A DNA stretch of 64,000 bases from Prado023 sp963697345 (GTDB taxonomy: Bacteria > Actinomycetota > Actinomycetes > S36-B12 > CAIYMF01), in assembly GCA_963697345.1 (NCBI GenBank), contig CAVONS010000008.1:372001-436000 (forward strand), read 5' to 3'. This document shows, piece after piece, positions 34,118 to 42,367 of this stretch (position 1 is the first letter of the stretch; the number at the start of each line of letters is the position of its first letter). The notes under the pieces were generated by a model. That model did not search any database, was not told the DNA's origin, and saw only the letters and a program-made list of their open reading frames with translations. Both the position numbers and the translations under genes were made by a program.

Positions 34118-35155
34118 GTGGATGGGTGGATTCCGGTGGATGTGACGGGGGCGGGCGGCCGTACCGGTGTGCCGTTCGAGGCGCACACCGAGGTCCTTGC
34201 TGCCCCTGTGGCGGCCGCTCTGGCGGACCCGGGTGCCTCGACCCAGGTGCTGTCCGCGGCGCCGGTGATCGGCGCTGGAGGTCCTCGGCAGTCGCAGGGC
34301 GGCGCGGAGAAGGGCGCGGTGCAGCCAGGCATGGGCCCGCCGCCGCTGGTGAGTCGCAGGGTGGCCGCGGAGATCGGTGTCTACGTGGGCGCGGGGCTGG
34401 TCGTGGCGGCTCTCGGCGGATCGGTCGTGCGGGGCTGGTCGGCGTGGGAGCCCGAGATCCGAGGGGCCTTCCTCGGCCTCGCCTCAGTCGCGCTGATGGC
34501 GCTGGGGCTGTTCGCCCGGCTGCCGTGGCGTCGGGTGCTCACCGATCAGCGACGTCGCGCCGTCTCCTCGATGCTGGCCGCCGGTGTGGCCGGTGCGACG
34601 ATGGCAGCGGCAGCCGCCCTGGGCAGTGCTCCGGGCGTGCAGCCCGACGGATCGCGCAGCGCTGGAGTCGCCGTGGGGGTCGTCCTGGCACTTGGGGTCG
34701 TGAACCTGGTCGCGCGGACGCCGCTGTCGGAGACGGTCCTGGTGGGATCCGTTGCCTGGGCTGCGTGGGTGGCGGTTCCTCCCGGACCGGGGACCTGGGC
34801 CCTCCTGGTGGCCCTGGGTGCCCTCTGGGCAGCCCTGGGGATGCGCTGGGCGCGGGGCCGACGGACAGCTGGAGTCCTCGGCGCGGGGCTGGCTCTCGTG
34901 GCGTCGGTGGGGATGGCCGCCGGACCGTGGGCGTGGCCGACGCGAGCGGCCCTGGCAGCTGCCGCCGTCCTGGGCCTCGGGGCGTTCGTCCGGGGCCGCG
35001 CCAACCTGTGGCTGGCATTGGGTGCTGGGGCCAGCACGGCACTGGCCGCGTCCGTGGCAGGCGACGTGGTTGAGCCGGCAGTCGCACTGCTCGTGGGCGG
35101 GTTGGCGACCATGGCCGTCTCGTGGATCGCCCTGCGCAGCGCGCGCGACGTGTGA
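34118..35155 (+). CDS. Multi-pass membrane protein, function unknown
   Basis: A 345-residue protein from a GTG at 34118. The first ~80 residues look soluble and contain a Gly/Pro-rich stretch. The rest consists of about nine hydrophobic helices with short loops and repeats of Ala, Val, Gly and Leu. No catalytic or transporter motif was recognised. A TACGCT box at 34110-34115 sits only two bases before this GTG, so the true start may be the in-frame GTG at 34136 or 34142. It stands between SulP and the CoA-disulfide reductase and is not obviously part of an operon. Confidence 0.7.
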   Translation: MDGWIPVDVTGAGGRTGVPFEAHTEVLAAPVAAALADPGASTQVLSAAPVIGAGGPRQSQGGAEKGAVQPGMGPPPLVSRRVAAEIGVYVGAGLVVAALGGSVVRGWSAWEPEIRGAFLGLASVALMALGLFARLPWRRVLTDQRRRAVSSMLAAGVAGATMAAAAALGSAPGVQPDGSRSAGVAVGVVLALGVVNLVARTPLSETVLVGSVAWAAWVAVPPGPGTWALLVALGALWAALGMRWARGRRTAGVLGAGLALVASVGMAAGPWAWPTRAALAAAAVLGLGAFVRGRANLWLALGAGASTALAASVAGDVVEPAVALLVGGLATMAVSWIALRSARDV

Positions 35156-35188
35156 TCGCCGCGCGACGTCGCAGCCGCCCCGCGCTCG

Positions 35189-36862
35189 TCAGGTGGCTCG
35201 CGCGAGGCTGTACGTGAGCCAACCCCCATCGAGGTTGACCACGTCGTAGCCCAGCTGGGTGAGCAGCCGCGAGGCGATGTGCCCGCGCTGCCCGACCTGG
35301 CAGTAGACGGCGATCGGTACCGGGTGGCCGGCCGCGTCCCGGGGGATCTCGGCGTGGCGTTCGCGGAGGTCGTCGACGGGGATGTTCACCGCGCCCTCGA
35401 TGTTCCCGCGCCGGAACTCACCGTGGGTGCGCACATCGACCAGGTAGCGGTCGGTGGAGTCGATCTCGTCCCATCCGATGATCCGTGTGGTCCCGTTCAT
35501 GATGTTGTCCGCGACGTAGCCCAGCTGGTTGACCGGGTCCTTCGCCGATCCGAACGGCGGGGCGTAGGCCAGCTCGAGGTCGGCCAGCTCATCGGCCCGG
35601 ATTCCCCCGATGATGGCCGTGGCCAGCACGTCGATCCGCTTGTCGGTGCCCGTTCCACCGACCCCCTGGGCGCCGAGGATCTGGCCGGTGCTGGGATCGA
35701 AGAGCAGCTTCAGGCTGATCCGCTCGGCTCCCGGGTAGTAGCCGGCGTGCGAGCCCGGGTGCGTGTGGATCGTCTGGTAGTTGCGGCCGGAGGCCTTCAG
35801 CCGCTTCTCGCTCACGCCGGTGGCGGCAACCGTGAGGTCGAACACCTTGACGATGGCGGTGCCCAGCACTCCGCCGAACCGGATGGAGCGGCCCGCGATC
35901 ACGTCGGCGACCAGCCGCCCCTGCCGGTTGGCTGAGTTGGCCAGGGGGACCAGGGTCGGCTCGCCGGTGGTGGCATCGCTCTTGTCGACGGCGTCGCCGA
36001 CGGCGTAGATGTGCGGATCGGATGTGCGCATCTGGGAGTCGACCTTGATGCCACCGCGTGGTCCCAGTTCGAGTCCCGCGGCCTTGGCCAGGCTGACGTC
36101 GGGTCGCACCCCGATGCTCATGATGACCAGATCCGCATCCAGCTCACGACCGTCGGAGAGCAGCACGGTCTCCTCCCGGACCTCGGTGACCTGCACCCCG
36201 AGGGCGAGCTCGACCCCATGGCGGCCGAGCTCGGCCTCGACCAGCGCGGCCATCTCCGGGTCGAGGGGGGCCATGACCTGGCTGCCCAGCTCGACGACGG
36301 TGACCTTCATCTGGCGTTGACGCAGGCTCTCGGCCATCTCCAGGCCGATGAACCCGCCGCCCACGATGATCGCGTCGAGGGCCTGGCCGCCGACTGCCTC
36401 CTCGCTGGAGTCGACGGAGGCCTGCAGCCCATCCACACGCTCCTTGATGCGGTCGGTGTCCTCGATCGTGCGCAACGTGAGGGCTCGCTCCACGCCTGGG
36501 ATCGGGGGGACGATGGGCGATGCGCCGGGGGAGAGGATCAGCTGGTCGTATCCCTCGGTGTACTCGCGGTCCAGCGTCAGGTCGCGCACCGTGACCGTGC
36601 GTGCCTGCGGATCGATCGCCACGACCTCGGACTTCACCCGGACGTCGAGGCCGAACCGCGCATGCAGGCTCTTGGGCGTCTGCAGCAGGAGGTTGCGTCG
36701 ATCAGAGATGGTCCCGCCGATGTAGTAGGGGAGCCCGCAGTTGGCGAACGAGACGTAGCCGCTGCGCTCGAGGACGACGATCTCGTGGGACTCGTCGAGC
36801 CTGCGCAGGCGTGTGGCTGCCGAGGCGCCGCCGGCCACGCCGCCGATGATGATGGTCTTCAT
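35189..36862 (-). CDS. CoA-disulfide reductase fused to rhodanese domain
   Basis: A 557-residue pyridine-nucleotide-disulfide oxidoreductase of the CoADR-RHD family. The FAD-binding GGVAGGASAATRLRR opens the protein and is followed by the active-site cysteine Cys42 in SFANCGLPYYIGG. A NAD-binding DAIIVGGGFIGLEMAES segment and the dimer domain follow. The last ~100 residues are a rhodanese domain with the cysteine in VYCQVGQRG. These enzymes reduce CoA persulfide or polysulfide and handle reactive sulfur. AGGAG five bases before the ATG at 36862 fits. A CsoR/CstR-type palindrome overlaps its -10 box, pointing to persulfide- or copper-responsive control. Confidence 0.93.
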   Translation of the reverse strand: MKTIIIGGVAGGASAATRLRRLDESHEIVVLERSGYVSFANCGLPYYIGGTISDRRNLLLQTPKSLHARFGLDVRVKSEVVAIDPQARTVTVRDLTLDREYTEGYDQLILSPGASPIVPPIPGVERALTLRTIEDTDRIKERVDGLQASVDSSEEAVGGQALDAIIVGGGFIGLEMAESLRQRQMKVTVVELGSQVMAPLDPEMAALVEAELGRHGVELALGVQVTEVREETVLLSDGRELDADLVIMSIGVRPDVSLAKAAGLELGPRGGIKVDSQMRTSDPHIYAVGDAVDKSDATTGEPTLVPLANSANRQGRLVADVIAGRSIRFGGVLGTAIVKVFDLTVAATGVSEKRLKASGRNYQTIHTHPGSHAGYYPGAERISLKLLFDPSTGQILGAQGVGGTGTDKRIDVLATAIIGGIRADELADLELAYAPPFGSAKDPVNQLGYVADNIMNGTTRIIGWDEIDSTDRYLVDVRTHGEFRRGNIEGAVNIPVDDLRERHAEIPRDAAGHPVPIAVYCQVGQRGHIASRLLTQLGYDVVNLDGGWLTYSLARAT

Positions 36863-36894
36863 GGATGCTCCTAGGTTGGATCCGAAGGGGGCCA

Positions 36895-36913
36895 ATTATA
36901 CCCAGGGGGGTAT
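36895..36913 (-). promoter_or_regulatory. CsoR/CstR-type operator overlapping a TATAAT -10 box
   Basis: Minus-strand TATAAT (36895-36900) is a perfect -10. It overlaps the inverted repeat ATACCC - four bases - GGGTAT (36898-36913), which matches the operators of CsoR-family repressors, including the persulfide sensor CstR. Binding would block the promoter of the CoA-disulfide reductase gene. Confidence 0.6.
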
Positions 36914-36979
36914 TGAACGGATCCCAGGTCCCTGGCGGCATGTCAGCCCCACACCTGCCGAAGAGCCTAGTTGTCGGCC

Positions 36980-36985
36980 TAGGCT
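36980..36985 (+). promoter_or_regulatory. -10 box TAGGCT of the ATPase/PLD-like pair
   Basis: TAGGCT lies seven bases before the GTG at 36993, implying a leaderless message. It lies about 67 bases from the CstR-type operator, on the opposite side of the divergent region. Confidence 0.45.
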
Positions 36986-36992
36986 TCCTGAC

Positions 36993-38135
36993 GTGCTGAT
37001 CAGACACTTGACTGTCGGGGGCCTGCGGTCCTATCCGCCGGATCCCACCCAGGTCGAGCTCGCCCCGCTGACACTGGTGTTCGGTCCGAACTCGGCCGGG
37101 AAGTCCTCGCTGCTCTCGGTGCTCCCGATGCTGGCCCAGACGGCGGCCCGTCCGGACATCCTGACGATGTCCGGCGACCTCGTGGAGGGCGGATCGTTCC
37201 GGATGGCCGTGCATCGCCACGACGTGGCGACCCCGATGACCCTGGGGTTCGGCTGGACGTCTGGCGCTGGCGCTCCCCGCGAGGCAGCCATCTCCTTCGG
37301 GTGGGATGAGCATCGCCGCGCGGCAGTGCGGACCTCGACGCGGATCGTTGACGGCGCCGAGTCCGGGATCATCGAGGGATCGCGGCCCTGGGGCGACCAA
37401 CCTGCGGTCGCCCTGCATCATCGGGTGACCGATGAGTTCTGGGGCGCCCTGGAGCGCGTGCACTTCGTCGGGCCGATCCGCGAGCGATCCGCACACGCCA
37501 TCCGGGTCGGCCAGGGTGGCACCGACTACGTGGGCCCGGCTGGTGAGGACATGGCCGGAATCCTGTACGCGCGCCCGGACCTGGTGCCGCTGGTCAACCA
37601 GTGGTGTGATCGCCTGGGGCTGGGGTACCACGTGCGCATGCTTGACCCGGTGAGCGAGGACATCGTGATGACCGCCGGCGAGTTCGCAGTCCTCGCCCTG
37701 CAGGACGTGCGCCACGATCCGCCCGTGCTGGTCTCCCCGCGCGGCGTGGGGTACGGGATCAGCCAGCTGCTGCCGATCCTCGTGCAGTCGCTGGTCACCC
37801 GGGACGGGCTGATCCTGGTGGAGCAGCCCGAGGTGCACCTGCATCCGCGACTCCAGTCGGCCGTCGGTGATCTGTTCGTGGACACCGTGAACTCGGGTCG
37901 CGCGCAGCTGCTGGTCGAGACGCACTCCGAGCATCTCGTGCTGCGGCTGCTGCGCCGGGTGCGCGAGGGTGTGCTGGCGCGCGAGGACCTGGCGATCCTC
38001 TATGTGGATCTCGATGACGAGGGCGCGGCGTTCGTCCGTCGACTCGACGTGGACGAGGAGGGGGACCTGGTCGACGGATGGCCGGGCGGGTTCTTCGACG
38101 AGCGCCTCGTCGAGGTCCTGACGGGGCGGACGTGA
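36993..38135 (+). CDS. DUF3696-type AAA/ABC-like ATPase, first gene of a coupled pair
   Basis: A 380-residue soluble ATPase of the ABC/SMC-like AAA type, with Walker A VFGPNSAGKSSLL near residue 30, a signature-like SPRGVGYGISQLLPILVQSL, and Walker B LILVEQPEVHLHPRLQ. The H-loop is VETHSEHLVLRL. The C-terminal ~45 residues (ILYVDLDDEG...GWPGGFFDERLVE) resemble DUF3696. Such ATPases often sit in two-gene loci and are frequent in phage-defence neighbourhoods. The GTG at 36993 was chosen for its promoter spacing; the longer frame overlaps the divergent reductase. It ends in a GTGA overlap with the next gene. Family call is good; function is unknown. Confidence 0.8.
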   Translation: MLIRHLTVGGLRSYPPDPTQVELAPLTLVFGPNSAGKSSLLSVLPMLAQTAARPDILTMSGDLVEGGSFRMAVHRHDVATPMTLGFGWTSGAGAPREAAISFGWDEHRRAAVRTSTRIVDGAESGIIEGSRPWGDQPAVALHHRVTDEFWGALERVHFVGPIRERSAHAIRVGQGGTDYVGPAGEDMAGILYARPDLVPLVNQWCDRLGLGYHVRMLDPVSEDIVMTAGEFAVLALQDVRHDPPVLVSPRGVGYGISQLLPILVQSLVTRDGLILVEQPEVHLHPRLQSAVGDLFVDTVNSGRAQLLVETHSEHLVLRLLRRVREGVLAREDLAILYVDLDDEGAAFVRRLDVDEEGDLVDGWPGGFFDERLVEVLTGRT

Positions 38136-39190
38136 GCGCCGCCCTGCCGCGCCGTTCCGTGGTCGGGGTCAGCATCTCGGCCACCGCGCTGGGCGACCGC
38201 GCCGAGCACATGGCGCTGCGGCGAGCGATCCATGAGGAGTTGCTCGAGGACCTCAGCGTCCATGGGCGTCTGATCTTCACCTCCCAGGAGCACCTGGAGG
38301 TGTTCACCGCGGAGGTGGCCAAGCTCCCGACCTCGTTGGCGAAGGCCTGGGAGGTGGTGCTGTCCAGCCGGAAGGTGCAGGTGGGCTTCGCCAAGCCGCC
38401 GCTGGCGCAGGCGCTCGGGCAGATCCTGGACCCCGGTGTCATCGATGCCGAGCTCGCCGATGATCTCGAGCTGGTGCTCCTCGAGGCCGACCAGGCGGAG
38501 TTGCTGGGCGTGGCTGAGGACGAGTTCTCCGCCACGACGCCCTCCGGGCTCGTGGAGATCGGTCGGATCGCCACAGCAGGGCGCACGACAGTCCTCATGG
38601 CGGCCCGGCAGATCCTGGACGCACCCCTGCGCGAGGGCGTCAACCGGGAGGTCGAGTGGACCGAGCGCTTCCACCCCCTGTGTGATGACAGCAAGCCCCT
38701 GGTGATCTACGACAAGTTCGTGGGCCAGCAGACCGTGCGTCGGTACCTGTACAGCCAGGGGTCGGGGGACGGGCTGACGTGGTTCCTGGCCCGCGTCGGG
38801 ATGACCCCGGGTCGCCGCGTGCGCATCTTCACGGCGATCAGCGACTCCGTGGAGCGTGGCCAGCGCTTCGACGAGGAGGCCATGGTGGCCGCCTTCCATC
38901 GGCTGATCTCCTCGTTGGGTGACCGTGACCTGCGCCTCGAGCTGGTGCTGGTCCCCGACAGGGTGAAGGGCCCCTCGGGGCGGCGTGTGGAACGGTTCGG
39001 CCACGACCGGCACCTGCGGTTCGGTGAGCGGGCCGCCCTCGCGCTCGGAGCGGGCATGCAGACCTTCGCCAACGCCACATTCCGGGAGACGGTCACGGTG
39101 GCGCGCCTGCCGATCGCCGATGCCAGAGCCAGGGAGGAGCGTGCGATGAAGTCGGCGGTGCGTCCCCCACGTGGGGGCTGGCTGGGCTGA
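38132..39190 (+). CDS. Unknown protein with possible PLD-like domain, coupled to the ATPase
   Basis: A 352-residue soluble protein without signal or membrane segment. Its GTG start overlaps the ATPase stop, so the two products are made together. I recognise no family with certainty. The C-terminal part, starting near residue 195 (KPLVIYDKFVGQQTV...), resembles phospholipase-D-like effector domains of the MIT_C type: predicted beta/alpha pattern, VRIFTAI strand, LELVLVPDR, then a central FGHDRHLRFGERAALALGAG around residue 291, where the HDR motif and Gly turn correspond to the PLD-like active site. An N-terminal alpha-rich part (LEDLSVHGRLIF...LEVF...) has no match known to me. A substrate-processing effector guided by the ATPase is inference. 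Confidence 0.55.
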   Translation: MSAALPRRSVVGVSISATALGDRAEHMALRRAIHEELLEDLSVHGRLIFTSQEHLEVFTAEVAKLPTSLAKAWEVVLSSRKVQVGFAKPPLAQALGQILDPGVIDAELADDLELVLLEADQAELLGVAEDEFSATTPSGLVEIGRIATAGRTTVLMAARQILDAPLREGVNREVEWTERFHPLCDDSKPLVIYDKFVGQQTVRRYLYSQGSGDGLTWFLARVGMTPGRRVRIFTAISDSVERGQRFDEEAMVAAFHRLISSLGDRDLRLELVLVPDRVKGPSGRRVERFGHDRHLRFGERAALALGAGMQTFANATFRETVTVARLPIADARAREERAMKSAVRPPRGGWLG

Positions 39191-39246
39191 GCGGCCGACG
39201 AAGGGTGGACTCGGGGCAGGGGTCTGCTGGTTGTCGTGGGTTCCCG

Positions 39247-39252
39247 TACCGT
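39247..39252 (+). promoter_or_regulatory. -10 box TACCGT for a leaderless mRNA
   Basis: TACCGT lies seven bases before the ATG at 39260. Confidence 0.45.
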
Positions 39253-39259
39253 GTCGGCC

Positions 39260-40795
39260 ATGTCAGTCGGCAACGTGGGCGATGCGGGTGGATCCGGGGC
39301 CCCGTCCGGCGATGAGGCCGAGCTGGATGCCACAACCGCGGACCGGATGCGCCGCCCGATCGGGTTGGCCATCCTCGCGACAATAGTCGTCTTCCTGGCC
39401 ATCTATGGGGTGTGGAACCGGCAGACCACCCAGGCGGCCGACGACAAGTCCGCGGAGACGCCCGGCGCGCTGTTCCCGGCTGAGACGGGGCAGGGAACAT
39501 CCCTGGCGGGGGTGGGCCGCGCCATGGGGCTGGACTCACCCTGCACGCTGTGGTTGCTCGACACGGGGGCACCCAGGACGGCCCAGGCGTACGCGGTGAC
39601 CACCGGGAGCTGCGTGGGGGTCTTGGATCCGACCTCCGTCCTGAGCGCCGAGCCCGTGCGCGGCGCCTCGGCTGCCTTCCATGCCTTCGCACCGAGGACC
39701 TCAGGCGGGAAGGCCAAGCTCGTCGAGGTCCCCATCGATGAGGTGGTGTGGGCCTCGGCCCGCGGGACCGACCTCGCGCTGCTGCGGCTCGGGGTGACCT
39801 ACGGCGACCTCGCCGACCAGGAGGTCCGGCCGATCCGCCCGGTGGCTCCCCTGCCGGAGGGTTCACAGATCCTGGTCGCCGGCGTCCCAGTCGAGGGGAT
39901 CGCGGCCTCGGAGCAGTACCTGCGCGGCAGCCGTTGCCAGGTGGGTCCGACCACGGACGTGCTGGAGGACGCGGTGCTGTGGCACGACCTGCAGTCCTCG
40001 AACTGTTGGGGGATTCTCGACGGCTCGCAGGGATCGGCGGTCCTCAACCAGGCCGGTGAGGCCGTCGGAATGGTGAACACGAGCACGATCGCGGCGCAGG
40101 AGGGGCAGGACTGCGAGCTTGGCCGCCCCTGCGAGGTATCCGAGGGAGGGGTCGCAGTCGCCGAGAACCGCAGCTACGTGGTGCCGGTCGACGCGCTCAC
40201 CGGGTGCTTCCCGGAGGGGGAGTTCGCCCTTTCCGCTCAGTGCGCATTGGAGGACCCGGCGGCCGTGGTGGTGGCCCAGGTCGGCACATCGGTGGCGAGC
40301 CCGGGCGCCAGCATTGGGATCCAGTTGCCGGATCGCACGCCGAATGCCGCCGAGGTTGAGCTGAAGTCCGGACAGTTGCGTGACACCGACTGCCGCAACC
40401 CCCTGGGATGGGAACTGGCGCGCGCCCCCTACTCGGTGACCATGCCCAGTGAGCGGGGCTTCGCGCTGGTGTGCGTCGGGTCTTCTGATCAGCCGACCGA
40501 ACTAGTCGTCCGGGTCGACACTGCGGCACCCGACCCCGCGACGATCGAGCTTCGCCAGATCCCGGTCCAGGGCGGGGTGCTGGTCGAGCCGGTGGTGGAT
40601 CCGCCGGACCTGGTCGGCTTCCGGTGGGTCAGTGGGCCGAAGGGTGCCCTCGAGTGCGCGACCGCGGAAGGGTACGTCCTGTACCAGGGCGAACCAGCGC
40701 TCGTCGAGGCTGCGGACATGCCCAGCACCGTCTGCGTGATCGGCATCGACGAGGCGGGCAACGAGTCTGCACCGTCATCCCATGACGTGGAGTAG
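39260..40795 (+). CDS. Membrane-anchored trypsin-like pseudoprotease with C-terminal Ig-like region
   Basis: A 511-residue protein with a single N-terminal membrane helix (residues about 34-52, AILATIVVFLAIYGVW) and an outside part. Residues about 85-290 have the trypsin/V8 fold: AYAVTTGSCVG at ~110 is the place of the catalytic His, TDLALLRLG at ~170 the Asp, and ILDGSQGSAVLN at ~254 the Ser. In these positions His is replaced by Ser (GSC instead of GHC) and the catalytic Ser by Gln (GSQGSA instead of GNSGSP), while the Asp is kept. It should therefore lack protease activity. The rest (residues about 330-511) is a Cys-containing, beta-rich region without a recognised family. It may act as a binding or regulatory surface protein. 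Confidence 0.72.
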   Translation: MSVGNVGDAGGSGAPSGDEAELDATTADRMRRPIGLAILATIVVFLAIYGVWNRQTTQAADDKSAETPGALFPAETGQGTSLAGVGRAMGLDSPCTLWLLDTGAPRTAQAYAVTTGSCVGVLDPTSVLSAEPVRGASAAFHAFAPRTSGGKAKLVEVPIDEVVWASARGTDLALLRLGVTYGDLADQEVRPIRPVAPLPEGSQILVAGVPVEGIAASEQYLRGSRCQVGPTTDVLEDAVLWHDLQSSNCWGILDGSQGSAVLNQAGEAVGMVNTSTIAAQEGQDCELGRPCEVSEGGVAVAENRSYVVPVDALTGCFPEGEFALSAQCALEDPAAVVVAQVGTSVASPGASIGIQLPDRTPNAAEVELKSGQLRDTDCRNPLGWELARAPYSVTMPSERGFALVCVGSSDQPTELVVRVDTAAPDPATIELRQIPVQGGVLVEPVVDPPDLVGFRWVSGPKGALECATAEGYVLYQGEPALVEAADMPSTVCVIGIDEAGNESAPSSHDVE

Positions 40796-40865
40796 GGGTC
40801 CCGCCGGGCGTTGAGCTGGCGTTTGCAGGCCGCCGGGCGCCGGGCGCTGGGCGGTGCCCTCCTGA

Positions 40866-40871
40866 CAGGAT
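40866..40871 (+). promoter_or_regulatory. -10 box CAGGAT before the M20 peptidase
   Basis: CAGGAT lies seven bases before the ATG at 40879, which argues for that ATG over the ATG at 40870. Confidence 0.4.
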
Positions 40872-40878
40872 GACCGGC

Positions 40879-42240
40879 ATGATCCACGCCACCACTGAGC
40901 AGCTCCGTTCGTTCGTCTCCGACGCCATGCCGGGGATCCGGTCCGACCTCGAGGCCCTGGTCCGGATCCCGAGCGTGAGCCGCGATGGCGCCAGCTCGCC
41001 GGAACTGGCGCGCAGCGCCGAGGCGATCGTGACATTGCTCGCCGATGCGGGAATGCCTGATGTGCGTGTCCTGGCGGTGCAGGACGGCGCGCCGGCGGTG
41101 GTGGGTCGCATCCCCGCCCCGCCGGGAGCGCTGACCGTGCTGCTGTACGCGCACCATGACGTGCAACCCGCGGGCAACCTGACCGATTGGCACAGCGACC
41201 CTTTCGAGCCGGTGGAGAGTGATGGGCGGCTGTACGGCCGCGGCGCCGCCGATGACAAGGCCGGTGTGATGGCCCATGTCGGGGCGCTGCGGACGTTGCG
41301 GCAGGCGTATCCCGAGGGTTTGCCGGTGGGTGTCACTGTGTTCGTCGAGGGAGAGGAGGAGGTCGGGTCGCCGACCTTCGTTCCCTTCCTCGAGAAGTAC
41401 GCGGACCTTCTCGCCGCGGATGTTGTCGTGATCGCAGACTCCAGCAACTGGGAGGTGGACATCCCGGCGTTCACCACGTCGTTGCGTGGTGCGGTCGAGT
41501 TGTACGTGGAGGTGCGGACCCACGTCGGTGAGCAGCACTCCGGGGTGTACGGGGGCTTGTTCCCGGATGCGCTCACGGCCCTCTGCCGGGTGCTCGGCGG
41601 CCTGCTCGACGAGGCCGGCGACGTCGCTGTGCCCGGCCTCGTCCACGGTCCGGAAGCCGAGGTCGAGGTGGACGAGGCAGCCCTGCGGGCCGAGGCGGGA
41701 GTCCTGGAGGGGGTGGCATCGATCGGGACGGGGTCGGCTGCCGATCGGCTGTGGTCCCGCCCCGCGGTCACAGTCCTGGGCATCGATGCCCCGCGCCCGG
41801 AGGCCGCGGCCAACGTCCTGCTGCCCATGGCACGCGCCAAGGTGAGCATGCGGATCGCCCCCGGGCAGGACCCCGTGGCGGCGCAGCGCGCGTTGACAGA
41901 TCACCTGGTCGCCAGTGCGCCCTGGGGGGTGACCGTGACGTGCGTGCCGGGCGCCATGGGCAGTGCCGTGGCGCTGGTCCCCTCGGGGCCCCGGGCGGAC
42001 ATCGCCCGCTCGGCGTTCACCGACGCGTGGGACGGCACCGCGCCGGTGCACATGGGTATCGGCGGCTCCATCCCCTTCATCGCCGACATCGCCGAGCAGT
42101 TCCCGGATGCGACGATCCTCGTGGTGGGTCCTGGGGATCCGGCGGCGTGCTGGCACGGGGCCAACGAGAGCGTCGACCTCGGTTTGCTGAGTCGGTTGAC
42201 GCTGGCGGAGGCGTTGTTGCTGGCGCGTCTGGGGCAGTAA
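40879..42240 (+). CDS. M20/M25/M40-family zinc dipeptidase
   Basis: A 453-residue metallopeptidase (from the second ATG). The metal and catalytic residues are in YAHHDVQPAG (His and Asp ligands) and GRLYGRGAADDKAG. The base is in EGEEEVGSP, later ligands are in IADSSNW, and the last His is in CWHGANESVDLG. The lid domain lies between. It removes one residue from di- or tripeptides. With oligopeptidase B, the P1 peptidase and the Dpp transporter this window is rich in peptide breakdown genes, though the genes are not one operon. The first ATG (40870) would add three residues. Confidence 0.9.
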   Translation: MIHATTEQLRSFVSDAMPGIRSDLEALVRIPSVSRDGASSPELARSAEAIVTLLADAGMPDVRVLAVQDGAPAVVGRIPAPPGALTVLLYAHHDVQPAGNLTDWHSDPFEPVESDGRLYGRGAADDKAGVMAHVGALRTLRQAYPEGLPVGVTVFVEGEEEVGSPTFVPFLEKYADLLAADVVVIADSSNWEVDIPAFTTSLRGAVELYVEVRTHVGEQHSGVYGGLFPDALTALCRVLGGLLDEAGDVAVPGLVHGPEAEVEVDEAALRAEAGVLEGVASIGTGSAADRLWSRPAVTVLGIDAPRPEAAANVLLPMARAKVSMRIAPGQDPVAAQRALTDHLVASAPWGVTVTCVPGAMGSAVALVPSGPRADIARSAFTDAWDGTAPVHMGIGGSIPFIADIAEQFPDATILVVGPGDPAACWHGANESVDLGLLSRLTLAEALLLARLGQ

Positions 42241-42367
42241 CCGCCCGTGTGTCCCCCGGGAAGTCCACTGACCCCAATGGGTGAATGGCCCCGAACTGGG
42301 ACGACACGCTGAGTGACGGGTCTTACGATGAATCTGTCACATCTGGCGTTTTCGGGCAGGGGTTCTC

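Noticed and set aside
36912..36917. TTCAAT as -35 of the CoA-disulfide reductase promoter
   Set aside because: Only 11 bases separate it from the TATAAT box; too short for a normal promoter.
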